A stretch of 64,000 nucleotides of DNA from Treponema socranskii subsp. paredis ATCC 35535 (GCA_000413015.1 KE332515.1:1142731-1206730), one strand, 5' to 3'; numbered from the stretch's first letter, positions 30,251-38,887 are shown. Numbers and translations: made by a program. The notes: generated by a model from the sequence alone, not told the origin.

Positions 30251-30598
30251 ATGATAAATATTTTGCTTTTTTGTATCAATTTTCTATTGTATTCTGTTTT
30301 TCTGTTTATTAAGTATTTTTTATTTGTTAAGGTTAATAATACAGGAATGATTATTGAAGGATATTTTATGGTGAATTTATTTTTTGGAATAATGATCTTT
30401 CCTGTTTATATTCTCCATAAGTATGCAAAGGATATTTGTTTTTTTATTAATCTCAGTAAGTTTTCCAAATATATAAAAATTCCATTGTTATTGCTTGGAC
30501 TTGTTTCTACCGCAGTAATTTTTAAATTACCCCTTCCTTATGATGTTATGAGTTCCTTTGTTATTTGGCTTTATCTATATTTTTGTAATATATTTTAG
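30251..30598 (+). CDS. Small hypothetical membrane protein
   Basis: A 115-aa AT-rich reading with three or four hydrophobic helices and no recognised domain. Its ATG overlaps the stop of a preceding hydrophobic 24-codon reading, the kind of junction seen between toxin tails and immunity genes elsewhere in this island. It marks the left edge of the AT-rich region. A membrane immunity protein is possible but not demonstrated. Confidence 0.5.
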   Translation: MINILLFCINFLLYSVFLFIKYFLFVKVNNTGMIIEGYFMVNLFFGIMIFPVYILHKYAKDICFFINLSKFSKYIKIPLLLLGLVSTAVIFKLPLPYDVMSSFVIWLYLYFCNIF

Positions 30599-30599
30599 A

Positions 30600-30912
30600 A
30601 AATCGTAGAGCGTTTCACGTCCTTGTGAATGCCCGGATGATAGAGGCTGCCGCTTGAGTACAGAGAGTGCGCAAGGTTTTTCAGTCCGTTCTGATTTGCA
30701 AGCCGGACATACACCATGATGACAAACTGTTGCCGTTCTGAAAATCCCTTGCAATATTTATCCGCCTCCGTATCGTCTGCAGCTTTTTCAAATCAAAGTC
30801 TCTCAACGAACGATAGCAACCGTCCCGGCTTTGGGTTATACTTGTTCATGTCTGTAATTCCTTTTGTGATATTGTTTTATGTGATAACTTAACTATATCA
30901 CGAATTACAGAC
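30600..30912 (-). mobile_element. Remnant of an IS4-type transposase (DUF4372 N-terminus) with terminal repeat
   Basis: From the ATG at 30849 the minus strand encodes MNKYNPKPGRLLSFVERL, then meets a stop. The same frame continues with EADKYCKGFSERQQFVIMV and later YHPGIHKDVKRST. This is the N-terminal DUF4372 domain of IS4-family transposases, cut after about 85 codons. GTCTGTAATTC (30850-30860) and GAATTACAGAC (30902-30912) form an inverted repeat, with GTGATAT/ATATCAC inside it, at the likely element end. The catalytic DDE part is absent, so the element is dead. No other gene is seen from 30600 to 31012. Confidence 0.75.
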
Positions 30913-31012
30913 TTTAAGAATTCTCTATGTTATCTTGGACAGTTGTGAAGTAATACGGTTTTTAGCCTTGCTATAGCTATTGCTTGTTCAACAGACGGAA
31001 ATAGGAATAAAC

Positions 31013-31357
31013 ATGAAAATAAATGAACTTCTTCAGAATTTACAGCTAAATTGGCAAGAAGAGCTGCAAAAAGACGAATGGTTTTTTGCAAAAGAACGAG
31101 ATAAAATAAATAATTCGTTTACGGCAGAAGAATCTTTTAATGCTATAATGAAAGTTGTATTTTTTATACAATCTGAAGCAAACGCTTATTTATGTACCGA
31201 ACTTGTTGATATTTTATATTTACTTATACGAAAAAGCGATACCACAGAAATCCCTAAGGACTTTGTAACTAATCTTCAAGTTTTAAAGAAAAGACTGGCA
31301 AAAGATATGTATTCATTAAATATCTTAAAAGAAATCGAATCTTATTATAGAATATGA
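31013..31357 (+). CDS. Hypothetical small acidic protein, possible orphan immunity protein
   Basis: A 114-aa soluble, helix-rich protein with no signal peptide or recognised motif. The ATG follows AGGAA. It stands directly upstream of the first RHS tip module and after the transposase remnant, where size and context fit an immunity gene separated from its toxin. This is inference from position only. Confidence 0.5.
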   Translation: MKINELLQNLQLNWQEELQKDEWFFAKERDKINNSFTAEESFNAIMKVVFFIQSEANAYLCTELVDILYLLIRKSDTTEIPKDFVTNLQVLKKRLAKDMYSLNILKEIESYYRI

Positions 31358-31483
31358 AGAGACTGTTGAAAAACGGTGTGAATCGGTTCCAAATCCTCTC
31401 AACGAGCTTTGGGAGTAAAGCTTACAGGACAGATTCAAAAAACCGTGACATCCGATTATTAATTGATATGTAAATCCAATTAA

Positions 31484-31593
31484 TTCCATGAACTGTTTTG
31501 CAGTTTCGTTCTTTGATAATTCAGCAGCGGCTCAAAATCATGGCGTTTGAGCTGCAGGATGAAGCACGCACGATAGCCGACGTTTCGTGCGTG
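31484..31593 (+). repeat. Repeat A copy 1 (partial) with palindromic insert
   Basis: From 31484 to 31555 this matches the right part of repeat A found before the other RHS tips, including the hairpin GCTCAAA (31530-31536)/TTTGAGC (31546-31552). RHS core sequence then resumes briefly (CAGGATGA). A 9-base-stem palindrome CACGCACGA (31565-31573)/TCGTGCGTG (31585-31593) interrupts it before the RHS frame continues at 31595. Confidence 0.7.
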
Positions 31594-31594
31594 A

Positions 31595-32431
31595 GGCTTA
31601 TACTACTACGGAGCGCGATATCTCGATGCGAAGTACAGTAGGTGGATGAGCGCGGATCCGGCGGTGAATGATTATATACCGCTTGCGCCGGTGAACGATG
31701 AGGCGAAGAAGCACAATCAACAACTTCCAGGACAGGGTGGTGTGTTCAATGTTGTAAACTTCCAGCTGTATCACTATGCGGGGAATAATCCGGTGAAGTA
31801 TACGGATCCGGATGGTCATTCTGTTTTTGCTGCTGCTGCTATAATTGTCTGGTCGTTTAATGGGATGTTGTTGGCATATGGGACTCTAAGCTCTATAGGG
31901 CCGTCTAGAGCAGAGCATTTATCAAGAAATAATTTTCAGGCAGGTATGGCACCGTCAAATAAAAATATCATGGATGGCCTTGTATCAGTAGGTTTGTTTG
32001 AGAATTGGGGAAATACCGGGACTCATAATCTTTCTGGTGAAGATTCTGTAGCCAATAGATTTAAAAGTTTTGTTGGAGGGAAAACAGGTACAAACGTAGA
32101 TTATCGTGGATCTGTCGGAACTGTGTTTGAGGGTTGTCAGTTTGTTTATGATTCAAAAGGAAATCTTGTTATTGACACATTGAATCAAGGAACATATGAT
32201 ACAAAATCTCCAAATGGTGTTACAGGAAAAATCAAGCATTTTACATTTGATGTTGTCCCTTGGCTGAAATGGGGGAATGGAACTGCAAATAATCAAATAA
32301 TGTCTTCGAATCTACAACTGTCAATTGAAAATGTGCTGAATGATTTTAATAAAGGAAATATCACAAAAGATCAAGCTAAAGCTGAAATTGAAAGTATTGT
32401 AAAGAATTTTAAAAATTCAGCTAACGACTAA
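31595..32431 (+). CDS. Displaced RHS C-terminal tip 1 with unidentified toxin domain
   Basis: The frame opens with the end of an RHS core (GLYYYGARYLDAKYSRWMSA, then the YHYAGNNPVKYTDPDG boundary motif) at 31595. The first ATG is at 31646, giving 261 aa if translated alone. After the DPDG boundary comes a C-terminal domain of about 190 residues with a hydrophobic start, then VYDSKGNLVIDTLNQGTYD and FDVVPWLKWGNG. This looks like a toxin module, but I cannot assign its family. There is no N-terminal RHS or secretion signal, so it is an orphan cassette. An immunity candidate follows after 12 bases. Confidence 0.75.
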   Translation, partial: GLYYYGARYLDAKYSRWMSADPAVNDYIPLAPVNDEAKKHNQQLPGQGGVFNVVNFQLYHYAGNNPVKYTDPDGHSVFAAAAIIVWSFNGMLLAYGTLSSIGPSRAEHLSRNNFQAGMAPSNKNIMDGLVSVGLFENWGNTGTHNLSGEDSVANRFKSFVGGKTGTNVDYRGSVGTVFEGCQFVYDSKGNLVIDTLNQGTYDTKSPNGVTGKIKHFTFDVVPWLKWGNGTANNQIMSSNLQLSIENVLNDFNKGNITKDQAKAEIESIVKNFKNSAND

Positions 32432-32443
32432 AGAGGAGACATT

Positions 32444-32980
32444 TTGATAATGAAAGGATTATTAGCATTTGTTTTTATTGGTGCAAAAGTAATAACATTC
32501 GACTATACATTAGCCGATTTAAGATTCAATTATGCTGATAAAGATAGCGGCCTATTTGTTAGAATTTTGTTTCAGCCGACTGCCGAAAATTTACCTTTTC
32601 GTATAGTCGAAAAGTCTCCATTCAATATGACTGCGTATTTGCAATTTCTATCTGAAGACGAAATAGAAAAGATTGAAATAAATAAATTTGAACTTATTTT
32701 GGATTCAGGTGAAAGAGTATCTCTGAGTAATTATATTGACTGGCTGAAAATCGATAATGAATTTTCAAATGTATTATTTTTTGAAAAATCTATTGTGCCA
32801 GTATCGAAATCTATGTCATTTCGATTTGAAAAACTTCCGTTGAATGAGGAAAAAAATATTAATATCACTGTCCATATTGATATGGATTTATATTACATCA
32901 ATAAACTGAAAAAAAAGTATGATTCTTATATCCCGTTCAGGTTAACTAAACATATAGGTAGGTGGGTTCCTACAACATAA
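32444..32980 (+). CDS. Candidate immunity protein for RHS tip 1
   Basis: A protein of about 178 aa (TTG at 32444, five bases after GAGGAG; ATG at 32450 is the alternative). It is beta-rich and acidic with a weakly hydrophobic N-terminus, and has no recognised family. It lies 12 bases after the toxin tip in the position of a cognate immunity gene. Intergenic sequence 32981-33262 downstream contains no convincing gene. Confidence 0.6.
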   Translation: MIMKGLLAFVFIGAKVITFDYTLADLRFNYADKDSGLFVRILFQPTAENLPFRIVEKSPFNMTAYLQFLSEDEIEKIEINKFELILDSGERVSLSNYIDWLKIDNEFSNVLFFEKSIVPVSKSMSFRFEKLPLNEEKNINITVHIDMDLYYINKLKKKYDSYIPFRLTKHIGRWVPTT

Positions 32981-33262
32981 TCTCTATGAACGCCCGTAGT
33001 TTTTACAAAAAACTCCGGATGGCGCTGCTACAGGCTTTCATGCAAGGCTCTTTTTTTGAAACAAGAATCTTATAGCACACAAAGTACCGGCGGAAGTTTT
33101 CTTTCAGAATAAAAATATCCCTTTCAAAACAAAAGTCCACAGACTGATTTTGTTGCCATTCTGTCAGTTTCATTAAACATAACGACCATTCTGTTTGCCT
33201 GCTGCATCCCAAAACAAGCTCCTGTGTGACACAAAATAATTCTATAATAGCTGAAGAAGATA

Positions 33263-33399
33263 TTTTACAATTCAACATTGTTGCATTATAATAAAACGGT
33301 TTGTAAAGGAATTTTCTGCAAGATATCCCCATGAAATATTTTGCAGCTTCGTTCTTTGACAATTCAGCAGTGGCTCAAAATCATGGCGTTTGAGCTGCA
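33263..33399 (+). repeat. Repeat A copy 2
   Basis: About 137 bases running from TTTTACAATTCAACATTG to the TTTGAGCTGC hairpin arm, shared with 38715-38850 and 43136-43270 and in part with 31484-31555. It ends in the GCTCAAA/TTTGAGC stem-loop exactly where RHS core sequence begins (the YDTRYVYG segment). Confidence 0.7.
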
Positions 33400-34574
33400 A
33401 AGCCGCCTACGATACGCGCTATGTGTATGGTGCTGATGGCTTGGGTGCCGAAGGCACGCTAGATAATAATTTCCGCTTACGCAAACGGCGCGCTTGCGCG
33501 ACGTACGGAAACCGCGCAGCAAAGTGGACGGCGGCAAACTCAAGTGAGACGCTGTATTTCAATACGATGTGGACGTGGCATACGGATACGGGACTTCGCG
33601 ACGGACAGTATTCGAAGCACATATACTTAGGTGAAACAAGGGTTGTCACGAAGCAGACGAGTAAGCTTGAAGCGAGCTACGGACAGAGCGACGAGTGGCA
33701 TCATCAGTATTATTATCACCCGGATCACTTAGGAAGCGCGCAACTCATCACAGACTACGAGGGCAATGAATACCAGCGCATAGAATACATGCCGTACGAA
33801 GAGCTGTGGGTAGAGAGAAAGACGGAAAAAGAGGAAGGGCTGTGCTATTTGCCATACAAGTTCACGGCGAAGGAGCAGGATGAGGAGACCGGGCTCTACT
33901 ACTACGGTGCGAGGTATTTGGATGCGAAGTATTCTCGGTGGCTGAGTGCGGATCCGGCGGTCAGGGAGTATATACCGATGGCGCCGGTGGATGATGAGGC
34001 GAAAAAGCATAACCAACGACTTCCTGGACAGGGTGGGATTTTCAACATCGTAAACTCCCAGCTGTATCACTATGCGGGAAATAATCCCGTGAAGTATACC
34101 GACCCCGATGGGAAGGTTATTAATACTTCTAATTTAAATGATACTCAATTAAAAATATACAATAAAGCGCGGAATGAGTTAATGAAAACACAAAGAGGTA
34201 AAGAAATTATTGAAAAATTGGAAGGGGCTCCTGTTGAATTTACCATACAAATGAGTGATAAGTTGAATAATAAGTATGATCCTAATAATAAAACAGTTAC
34301 ATGGGATCCGACTGAATTTTTACTTTTTGCGGAGGGTGACGTGTTAGATCCTATAAGTTTATTAGGACATGAACTGGGTCACGCCCTTCAAGATTTAGAA
34401 GCGAGGTTACCATTAGAGCCAACTGAAAAACAACGGCAAGAATATGAAAATGAAAATGTAATTCAAAATGAAATACCTATAGCAACGGAAAGAAAAAATC
34501 ATATTAGAAATAAAGGATATGATAAAGAGGTTGCAGTTAAACAACGATACCGGCTGAAGCTTTTCCGTGATTAA
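33390..34574 (+). CDS. Displaced RHS tip 2 with M91-like metallopeptidase domain
   Basis: The reading is 394 aa. RHS core segments YYYHPDHLGSAQLITDYEGN, the RIEYMPYEELW box, YYYGARYLDAKYSRWLSADP and YHYAGNNPVKYTDPDG are followed by a domain of about 155 residues. That domain carries VTWDP, the zinc-protease motif GHELGHALQD, and a downstream Glu-rich segment ending PIATERKNHIRNKGY. The arrangement resembles NleD/M91-type effector proteases, so a proteolytic toxin is inferred. Between GADG and NRAAKW a 69-base in-frame insertion (33441-33509) adds an Arg/Ala-rich stretch absent from the copy at 36150. The N-terminal RHS region is missing and no ribosome binding site is seen. Confidence 0.78.
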   Translation: MSCKAAYDTRYVYGADGLGAEGTLDNNFRLRKRRACATYGNRAAKWTAANSSETLYFNTMWTWHTDTGLRDGQYSKHIYLGETRVVTKQTSKLEASYGQSDEWHHQYYYHPDHLGSAQLITDYEGNEYQRIEYMPYEELWVERKTEKEEGLCYLPYKFTAKEQDEETGLYYYGARYLDAKYSRWLSADPAVREYIPMAPVDDEAKKHNQRLPGQGGIFNIVNSQLYHYAGNNPVKYTDPDGKVINTSNLNDTQLKIYNKARNELMKTQRGKEIIEKLEGAPVEFTIQMSDKLNNKYDPNNKTVTWDPTEFLLFAEGDVLDPISLLGHELGHALQDLEARLPLEPTEKQRQEYENENVIQNEIPIATERKNHIRNKGYDKEVAVKQRYRLKLFRD

Positions 34575-34601
34575 TAATTTCTATTATTGTGGATTGATAA
34601 A

Positions 34602-35129
34602 ATGAATAAAATTAAGATTAATAAAATAAAGTGTTATTTACTTTGTTCAATATTGTTTGTTAATAGTATAGCGTGTCGTACATATTACAATTTTTTAAAA
34701 GATAAAAATGTTGTTTTAAATCGTACTGCAGTTGCAACCAGCGACAAATTTATTCTAACTGTTTATTATAATAATGCGAATGTTTATCGAAATTCATTGG
34801 AAAGAGGGGAAATAAAAGATGGTCATTATGAGCGTAAAGAAGAAATGGTATTTTATGAGAGATCATTTGTTTATTTTTTCTCAGAAATATTTACACATTC
34901 ACCAATTATAAAAATTGATAAAGATAAACTTAAAAATATGCAGTTATCGTTATCTACTCTATGTGAGATAAGAAATTCAAATGGTGAACTAATTTTTTGG
35001 TATTCTTATGACGATATGAATGAAAAAGAACAATATATGTTATTGAATGACAGATTGATTATAAAAAATAATAAGCTTCTTAATCTAACAGAAATGATTT
35101 TAAATCGAAATTTATTGTATGATAATTAA
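34602..35129 (+). CDS. Candidate immunity lipoprotein for RHS tip 2
   Basis: A protein of about 175 aa starting at the ATG at 34602. It has a short basic N-terminus, a hydrophobic stretch and a lipobox-like NSIAC, so it is probably an envelope lipoprotein; the rest is charged and beta-rich with no known domain. It follows the metallopeptidase tip directly. A lipoprotein would guard against a toxin acting in or entering through the periplasm. Confidence 0.6.
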   Translation: MNKIKINKIKCYLLCSILFVNSIACRTYYNFLKDKNVVLNRTAVATSDKFILTVYYNNANVYRNSLERGEIKDGHYERKEEMVFYERSFVYFFSEIFTHSPIIKIDKDKLKNMQLSLSTLCEIRNSNGELIFWYSYDDMNEKEQYMLLNDRLIIKNNKLLNLTEMILNRNLLYDN

Positions 35130-35162
35130 ATATTTATCAATATCATTTTATTTCATTCCGCC

Positions 35163-35241
35163 TACCCGCCTACGCCGGATTGGAGCACCGCGCAGCGTTC
35201 CCGCCGCGAGCGGAAGCGACGGCGGGAATGAGGGTTACCGA
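35163..35241 (+). repeat. Repeat B copy 1 (GC-rich hairpin)
   Basis: CCTACGCCGGATTGGAGCAC through GGGAATGAGGGTTACCGAAG contains the arms TTCCCGCCG and CGGCGGGAA. The same sequence family occurs at 41783, 45298 and 46538. Its GC content contrasts sharply with its AT-rich surroundings, and the RHS core starts directly after it. Confidence 0.7.
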
Positions 35242-37357
35242 AGTGCGAAAAGCCGGATCTTCCGATAGGTGTCGTCCTGAAATGAATACCTACGATGCAG
35301 GCGGGCAGGTGTGCAGCATAACGGGTGAGCGAGACGGAAAACCTTATACCTACGTAGCGGATATCCGTTATGACGAATACGGCCAGCGAGTGTACATCAA
35401 ATACGGAAACGGCGTGGAGACGAACTACACCTATGATGAGAACATGCGCTGGCTTTCTCACATAGGTACCGAAAATAAATACGGAACGCAATACCAGAAC
35501 ATCGTGTACTCTTTCGACGACGTGGGCAACGTGCTGGGCTATGAAAACAACTGCATGAACGGCGCCAGATACAGCACCGAGCAAAAGTACACCTACGATG
35601 CGCTTTACCAACTTATAAAAGCGGAAGGCGTAACTGAGGACAACCCTTATGCTATTCCCAACTCACCCGACTATCGAAGCAACTACGAGCAAAATTTTGC
35701 CTTCGATGCGATCGGGAATATGACGCATAAGAAAAGTTCCGAGACGATAACGCCAGCAAAGCGGAAGAGCGGCGGGGATGATTTGAATTATGACCTTACG
35801 TATGAGTACGATGCAAACTACGCGCACCGCTTGACACGCGCAGGAAGCGAGCAAAAAGGCTGGCGGTACTACACGTATGATGATAACGGGAACGTAACAT
35901 CGGAAAGCGACGGCGTGGCACCGAATGAAGACACGACGACGCTTACTCCCGTAACCGTAACGACGCACACGAATGAAGAAGGAGAAAGCGTCTATGAAGC
36001 GGACTATGCGTGGGCATGGCCATGGAGCGACAGCGATACAGGCAGCGGAAAGGTTTCACCGAACAATAAACGCATATATGAATGGAACAGCCGAAACCTT
36101 TTGATGCGGAGCGTTGCATTAGGGTACGACACGAGATATGCCTATGGAGCGGACGGGAACAGAGCTGCGAAGTGGACGTCGACAAAGTTGAGTGAAACGC
36201 TCTACTTCAACACGATGTGGACGTGGCATATAGAAAAGGGGCTTTCACAGGAGCAGTACGGACAGTATTCGAAATACATCTATCTTGGTGAAACGCGGAT
36301 CGTAACGAAGCAGACGAGTGATCTTGAAGAGCATTACGGGCAGAGTGAAGAGAAGAGGCATCAGTATTATTATCATCCGGATCACTTAGGAAGCGCACAG
36401 CTTGTGACGGATTTTGAAGGGAACGAATACCAGCGGATAGAGTACACGCCGTACGGGGAGCTGTGGGTAGAGAAGAAGACGGCGAACGAAAAGGGTATGC
36501 GCTATCTGCCGTACAAGTTTACTGCGAAGGAGCAGGATGAGGAGACCGGGTTCTACTACTACGGAGCGCGGTATCTGGATGCGAAGTACAGTAGGTGGCT
36601 GAGTGCGGATCCGGCGGTCGGGGAGTATATACCGATGCCGCCGGTGAACGATGAGGCGAAGAAGCATAACGAGAAGCTGCCGGGTATGGGCGGTGTGTTC
36701 AATGTCGTGAACTTCCAGCTGTATCACTATGCGGGGAATAACCCCGTGAAGTATACGGACCCTGACGGGAATTCTGCAACTCTAATAGGATTGATTACTG
36801 GCGGAATAGGCGGCGCTATAAGTGCTTGGATTCAAGGAAATGAATTCGGCTCGAAAAAATTTTGGGCGGGAGTTGCCGGTGGTGTTATCGCCGGTACAAT
36901 TGCCGGTGCAGCAGTAGACCTAACACTGCTAACAGGAGGTACTGGTGGAATTGCGCTAGGTATAATAGTTACAGGGGGAGCTATTGGGAGGTCAGCAGGA
37001 AGCACGATTGAAACACTGTTATCGGGAGAAGATTTAAATATTTTGAATATAATTTTTGATGGCATCATTGGAGATCTAGGTAACTTGGCAGGATATAAAG
37101 CCGGTAAGTTATTAGAGAAAGGAGTTACTTCTGCCATTCAAAAGATGATTAACGATTCTACAACACAAATGAAAAAAGATGTTATCCAACAAACGTCTAA
37201 AAAGTTTAGTAAGCTGGCTTGGGCGTCAGGTAAAAGTTCAGATAAAATAATTAAAGCTCTGATAATGCACGGAGGAAACGGAGCTATAACTACTGTTTTT
37301 GATATTTTACAGGATATTATTAATCCAGGGAAAAAGAATAATGAAGCCAGTCAATAA
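35180..37357 (+). CDS. N-truncated RHS core protein with glycine-zipper C-terminal domain
   Basis: A 725-aa reading opening with TTG inside repeat B. Residues about 40-545 are RHS/YD repeats (such as IRYDEYGQRVYIKYGNGVET, YTYDENMRWLSHIG and YTYDDNGNVTSE), ending in YHYAGNNPVKYTDPDG. The C-terminal 180 residues are rich in Gly/Ala zipper segments (TGGIGGAISAWI, GVAGGVIAGTIAGAA, TGGTGGIALGIIVTGGAIG) followed by a basic helical tail. A membrane-active or pore-forming toxin is inferred. The N-terminal half of a normal RHS protein and any secretion signal are missing. The stop overlaps the next gene by 17 bases. Confidence 0.8.
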   Translation: MEHRAAFPPRAEATAGMRVTEVRKAGSSDRCRPEMNTYDAGGQVCSITGERDGKPYTYVADIRYDEYGQRVYIKYGNGVETNYTYDENMRWLSHIGTENKYGTQYQNIVYSFDDVGNVLGYENNCMNGARYSTEQKYTYDALYQLIKAEGVTEDNPYAIPNSPDYRSNYEQNFAFDAIGNMTHKKSSETITPAKRKSGGDDLNYDLTYEYDANYAHRLTRAGSEQKGWRYYTYDDNGNVTSESDGVAPNEDTTTLTPVTVTTHTNEEGESVYEADYAWAWPWSDSDTGSGKVSPNNKRIYEWNSRNLLMRSVALGYDTRYAYGADGNRAAKWTSTKLSETLYFNTMWTWHIEKGLSQEQYGQYSKYIYLGETRIVTKQTSDLEEHYGQSEEKRHQYYYHPDHLGSAQLVTDFEGNEYQRIEYTPYGELWVEKKTANEKGMRYLPYKFTAKEQDEETGFYYYGARYLDAKYSRWLSADPAVGEYIPMPPVNDEAKKHNEKLPGMGGVFNVVNFQLYHYAGNNPVKYTDPDGNSATLIGLITGGIGGAISAWIQGNEFGSKKFWAGVAGGVIAGTIAGAAVDLTLLTGGTGGIALGIIVTGGAIGRSAGSTIETLLSGEDLNILNIIFDGIIGDLGNLAGYKAGKLLEKGVTSAIQKMINDSTTQMKKDVIQQTSKKFSKLAWASGKSSDKIIKALIMHGGNGAITTVFDILQDIINPGKKNNEASQ

Positions 37358-38000
37358 AATAGTCTATCATGAACAAAGTTTCATAAAAATTTTAAAAATA
37401 ATCGGGCTTACTGTTTTTCTGATATTTAGTATAGGGACTTTTATAAAAGGCTTTGATAGTTTTGTAAGTTTAATTTGCAGCCTATTATGTTTTTTCTTAT
37501 CATTTCCTGCATTAATTTTTACTATAATGAATTGGATAGTTCTTACTAGAAAGAAAATTCTTATAATACGCTTTTTGTCTATTAAAGAAATAGATATAGA
37601 GGATATTTTCTCAATAAGACTTACGTCAAAAGGAAGTAATAATATTCTTTGTTTTTCTTTTTGGAGTAACGAAAAATATGAAGAAATTAAAGTTGGTAGT
37701 TTTTTTGATATAAATAAAATTTATAATGATATTAATTATCTATTGATAAATGGCAAGCTAAGCAATGATAGATTGTATGAGAAGCAAATGCGACTGTTTC
37801 ATAATATAGTACTGATTTTTTTCTTGCTTCTCGGCGTTTCACTAATTACCGCATTTTTTTTTGCCTTTATACTATTTAAATATTTTATAATTTTACAAAA
37901 CCGGTTATTAAGAACGATTTGCATCACAGTTTTTATTAGTTCAATTATTTTATTAATTTTTTCCGGATTAATAAGTTTGTATCTTAAAAGAAATAAATAA
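37341..38000 (+). CDS. Candidate membrane immunity protein for the glycine-zipper RHS toxin
   Basis: A 219-aa protein starting at the ATG at 37341, inside the toxin gene, so the two are translationally coupled. It has four hydrophobic helices (two near 20-65, two near 155-215) around a soluble middle domain. Membrane immunity proteins commonly neutralise membrane-acting toxins, which fits the neighbour. No family is recognised. Confidence 0.65.
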   Translation: MKPVNKIVYHEQSFIKILKIIGLTVFLIFSIGTFIKGFDSFVSLICSLLCFFLSFPALIFTIMNWIVLTRKKILIIRFLSIKEIDIEDIFSIRLTSKGSNNILCFSFWSNEKYEEIKVGSFFDINKIYNDINYLLINGKLSNDRLYEKQMRLFHNIVLIFFLLLGVSLITAFFFAFILFKYFIILQNRLLRTICITVFISSIILLIFSGLISLYLKRNK

Positions 38001-38047
38001 TACAGTGTTTTTATATTTTGTATCAAATACGATAAAAAAATAATTAT

Positions 38048-38542
38048 ATGCTATCTGAAAAAAATAGGGTTTTTAAAAAGCGAATACTTATAATTTTAGC
38101 GATAACTCTTTGTGTATCGGGAATAGAATATATCTGTTTACTTTTTATACCGGATTCTGATTATGAGTGGACTGAAACGCGGGAAAGGGGTTATCTTTCA
38201 TACTCGGATAAATTCTGTATCACGTTAGTACGTATAGACGAAGATGTGTTCCGAAATTATTCGGATTATTTTTCCTTTCATAAAAAAAAGTTCGAAGAAA
38301 ATAATTATGCCGTTTTTGAGAAGAGAATTTCATATATCGACCGAAAGAAGGTGAGAGCATATTTAGAATATTATAATCGAGCGGTTTCAAAAAATAATGT
38401 TTTCTTGCTTGTTATATATGTATCCGGTGATAAAAATAAGTTGACGCAAAAATTATTTTTAACTCATTTGAAATTCGGCGACAAGGTTTTATCTGTCGAT
38501 TATATTGATACATATTTGGAAGCTATATCTTATAGGCGATAA
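38048..38542 (+). CDS. Hypothetical membrane-anchored protein
   Basis: A 164-aa protein with a basic N-terminus and one hydrophobic helix (about 12-33), followed by a charged, Tyr-rich extracytoplasmic domain. No known domain and no good ribosome binding site. It follows the membrane immunity gene and precedes repeat A copy 3. It may be another orphan immunity protein. Confidence 0.5.
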   Translation: MLSEKNRVFKKRILIILAITLCVSGIEYICLLFIPDSDYEWTETRERGYLSYSDKFCITLVRIDEDVFRNYSDYFSFHKKKFEENNYAVFEKRISYIDRKKVRAYLEYYNRAVSKNNVFLLVIYVSGDKNKLTQKLFLTHLKFGDKVLSVDYIDTYLEAISYRR

Positions 38543-38714
38543 GCAGCTCTTTATAAGCAGCATTAAAAAATTATATTAAGATACCTCTAAAAACCTATAT
38601 AGGAAGATCAAAGGATGATAAAATAGAAATAAAGATACTACATCGAATAAATTATTTAAAGTTATTCAAAAAATGAAAAATGCTACGCTACTTTTTATAA
38701 GCTGCGAGAAAGCA

Positions 38715-38886
38715 TTTTACAATTCGCCATTGGTGCATTATAATAAACCGGTTTGATAAGGAATTTTCTGCAAGATATTCCCATGAACTGTTTTGCAGTT
38801 TCGTTCTTTGATAATTCAGCAGCGGCTCAAAATCATGGTGTTTGAGCTGCAGGATGAAGCACGCACGATACGGGCGTCTCGTGCGC
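38715..38886 (+). repeat. Repeat A copy 3 with palindromic insert
   Basis: 38715-38850 matches repeat A copies 2 and 4. As in copy 1, RHS core resumes with AGGATGA and is then interrupted by a palindrome, here CGCACGA (38862-38868)/TCGTGCG (38879-38885), with a different loop. RHS coding sequence continues at 38888. Upstream, 38543-38714 shows nothing recognisable. Confidence 0.7.
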
Positions 38887-38887
38887 G

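Noticed and set aside
31530-31552. Repeat A hairpin as an integron attC site (some treponemes carry chromosomal integrons)
   Set aside because: The arms give GTTTGAG rather than the GTTRRRY core, no second inverted core pair is present, and no integrase gene is in the window.
33003-33362. A 119-codon minus-strand frame through repeat A copy 2
   Set aside because: Its start lies in repeat A, and the homologous frames in the other copies diverge or stop quickly. Composition is Cys-rich and unconvincing; it is read as a by-product of the repeat.
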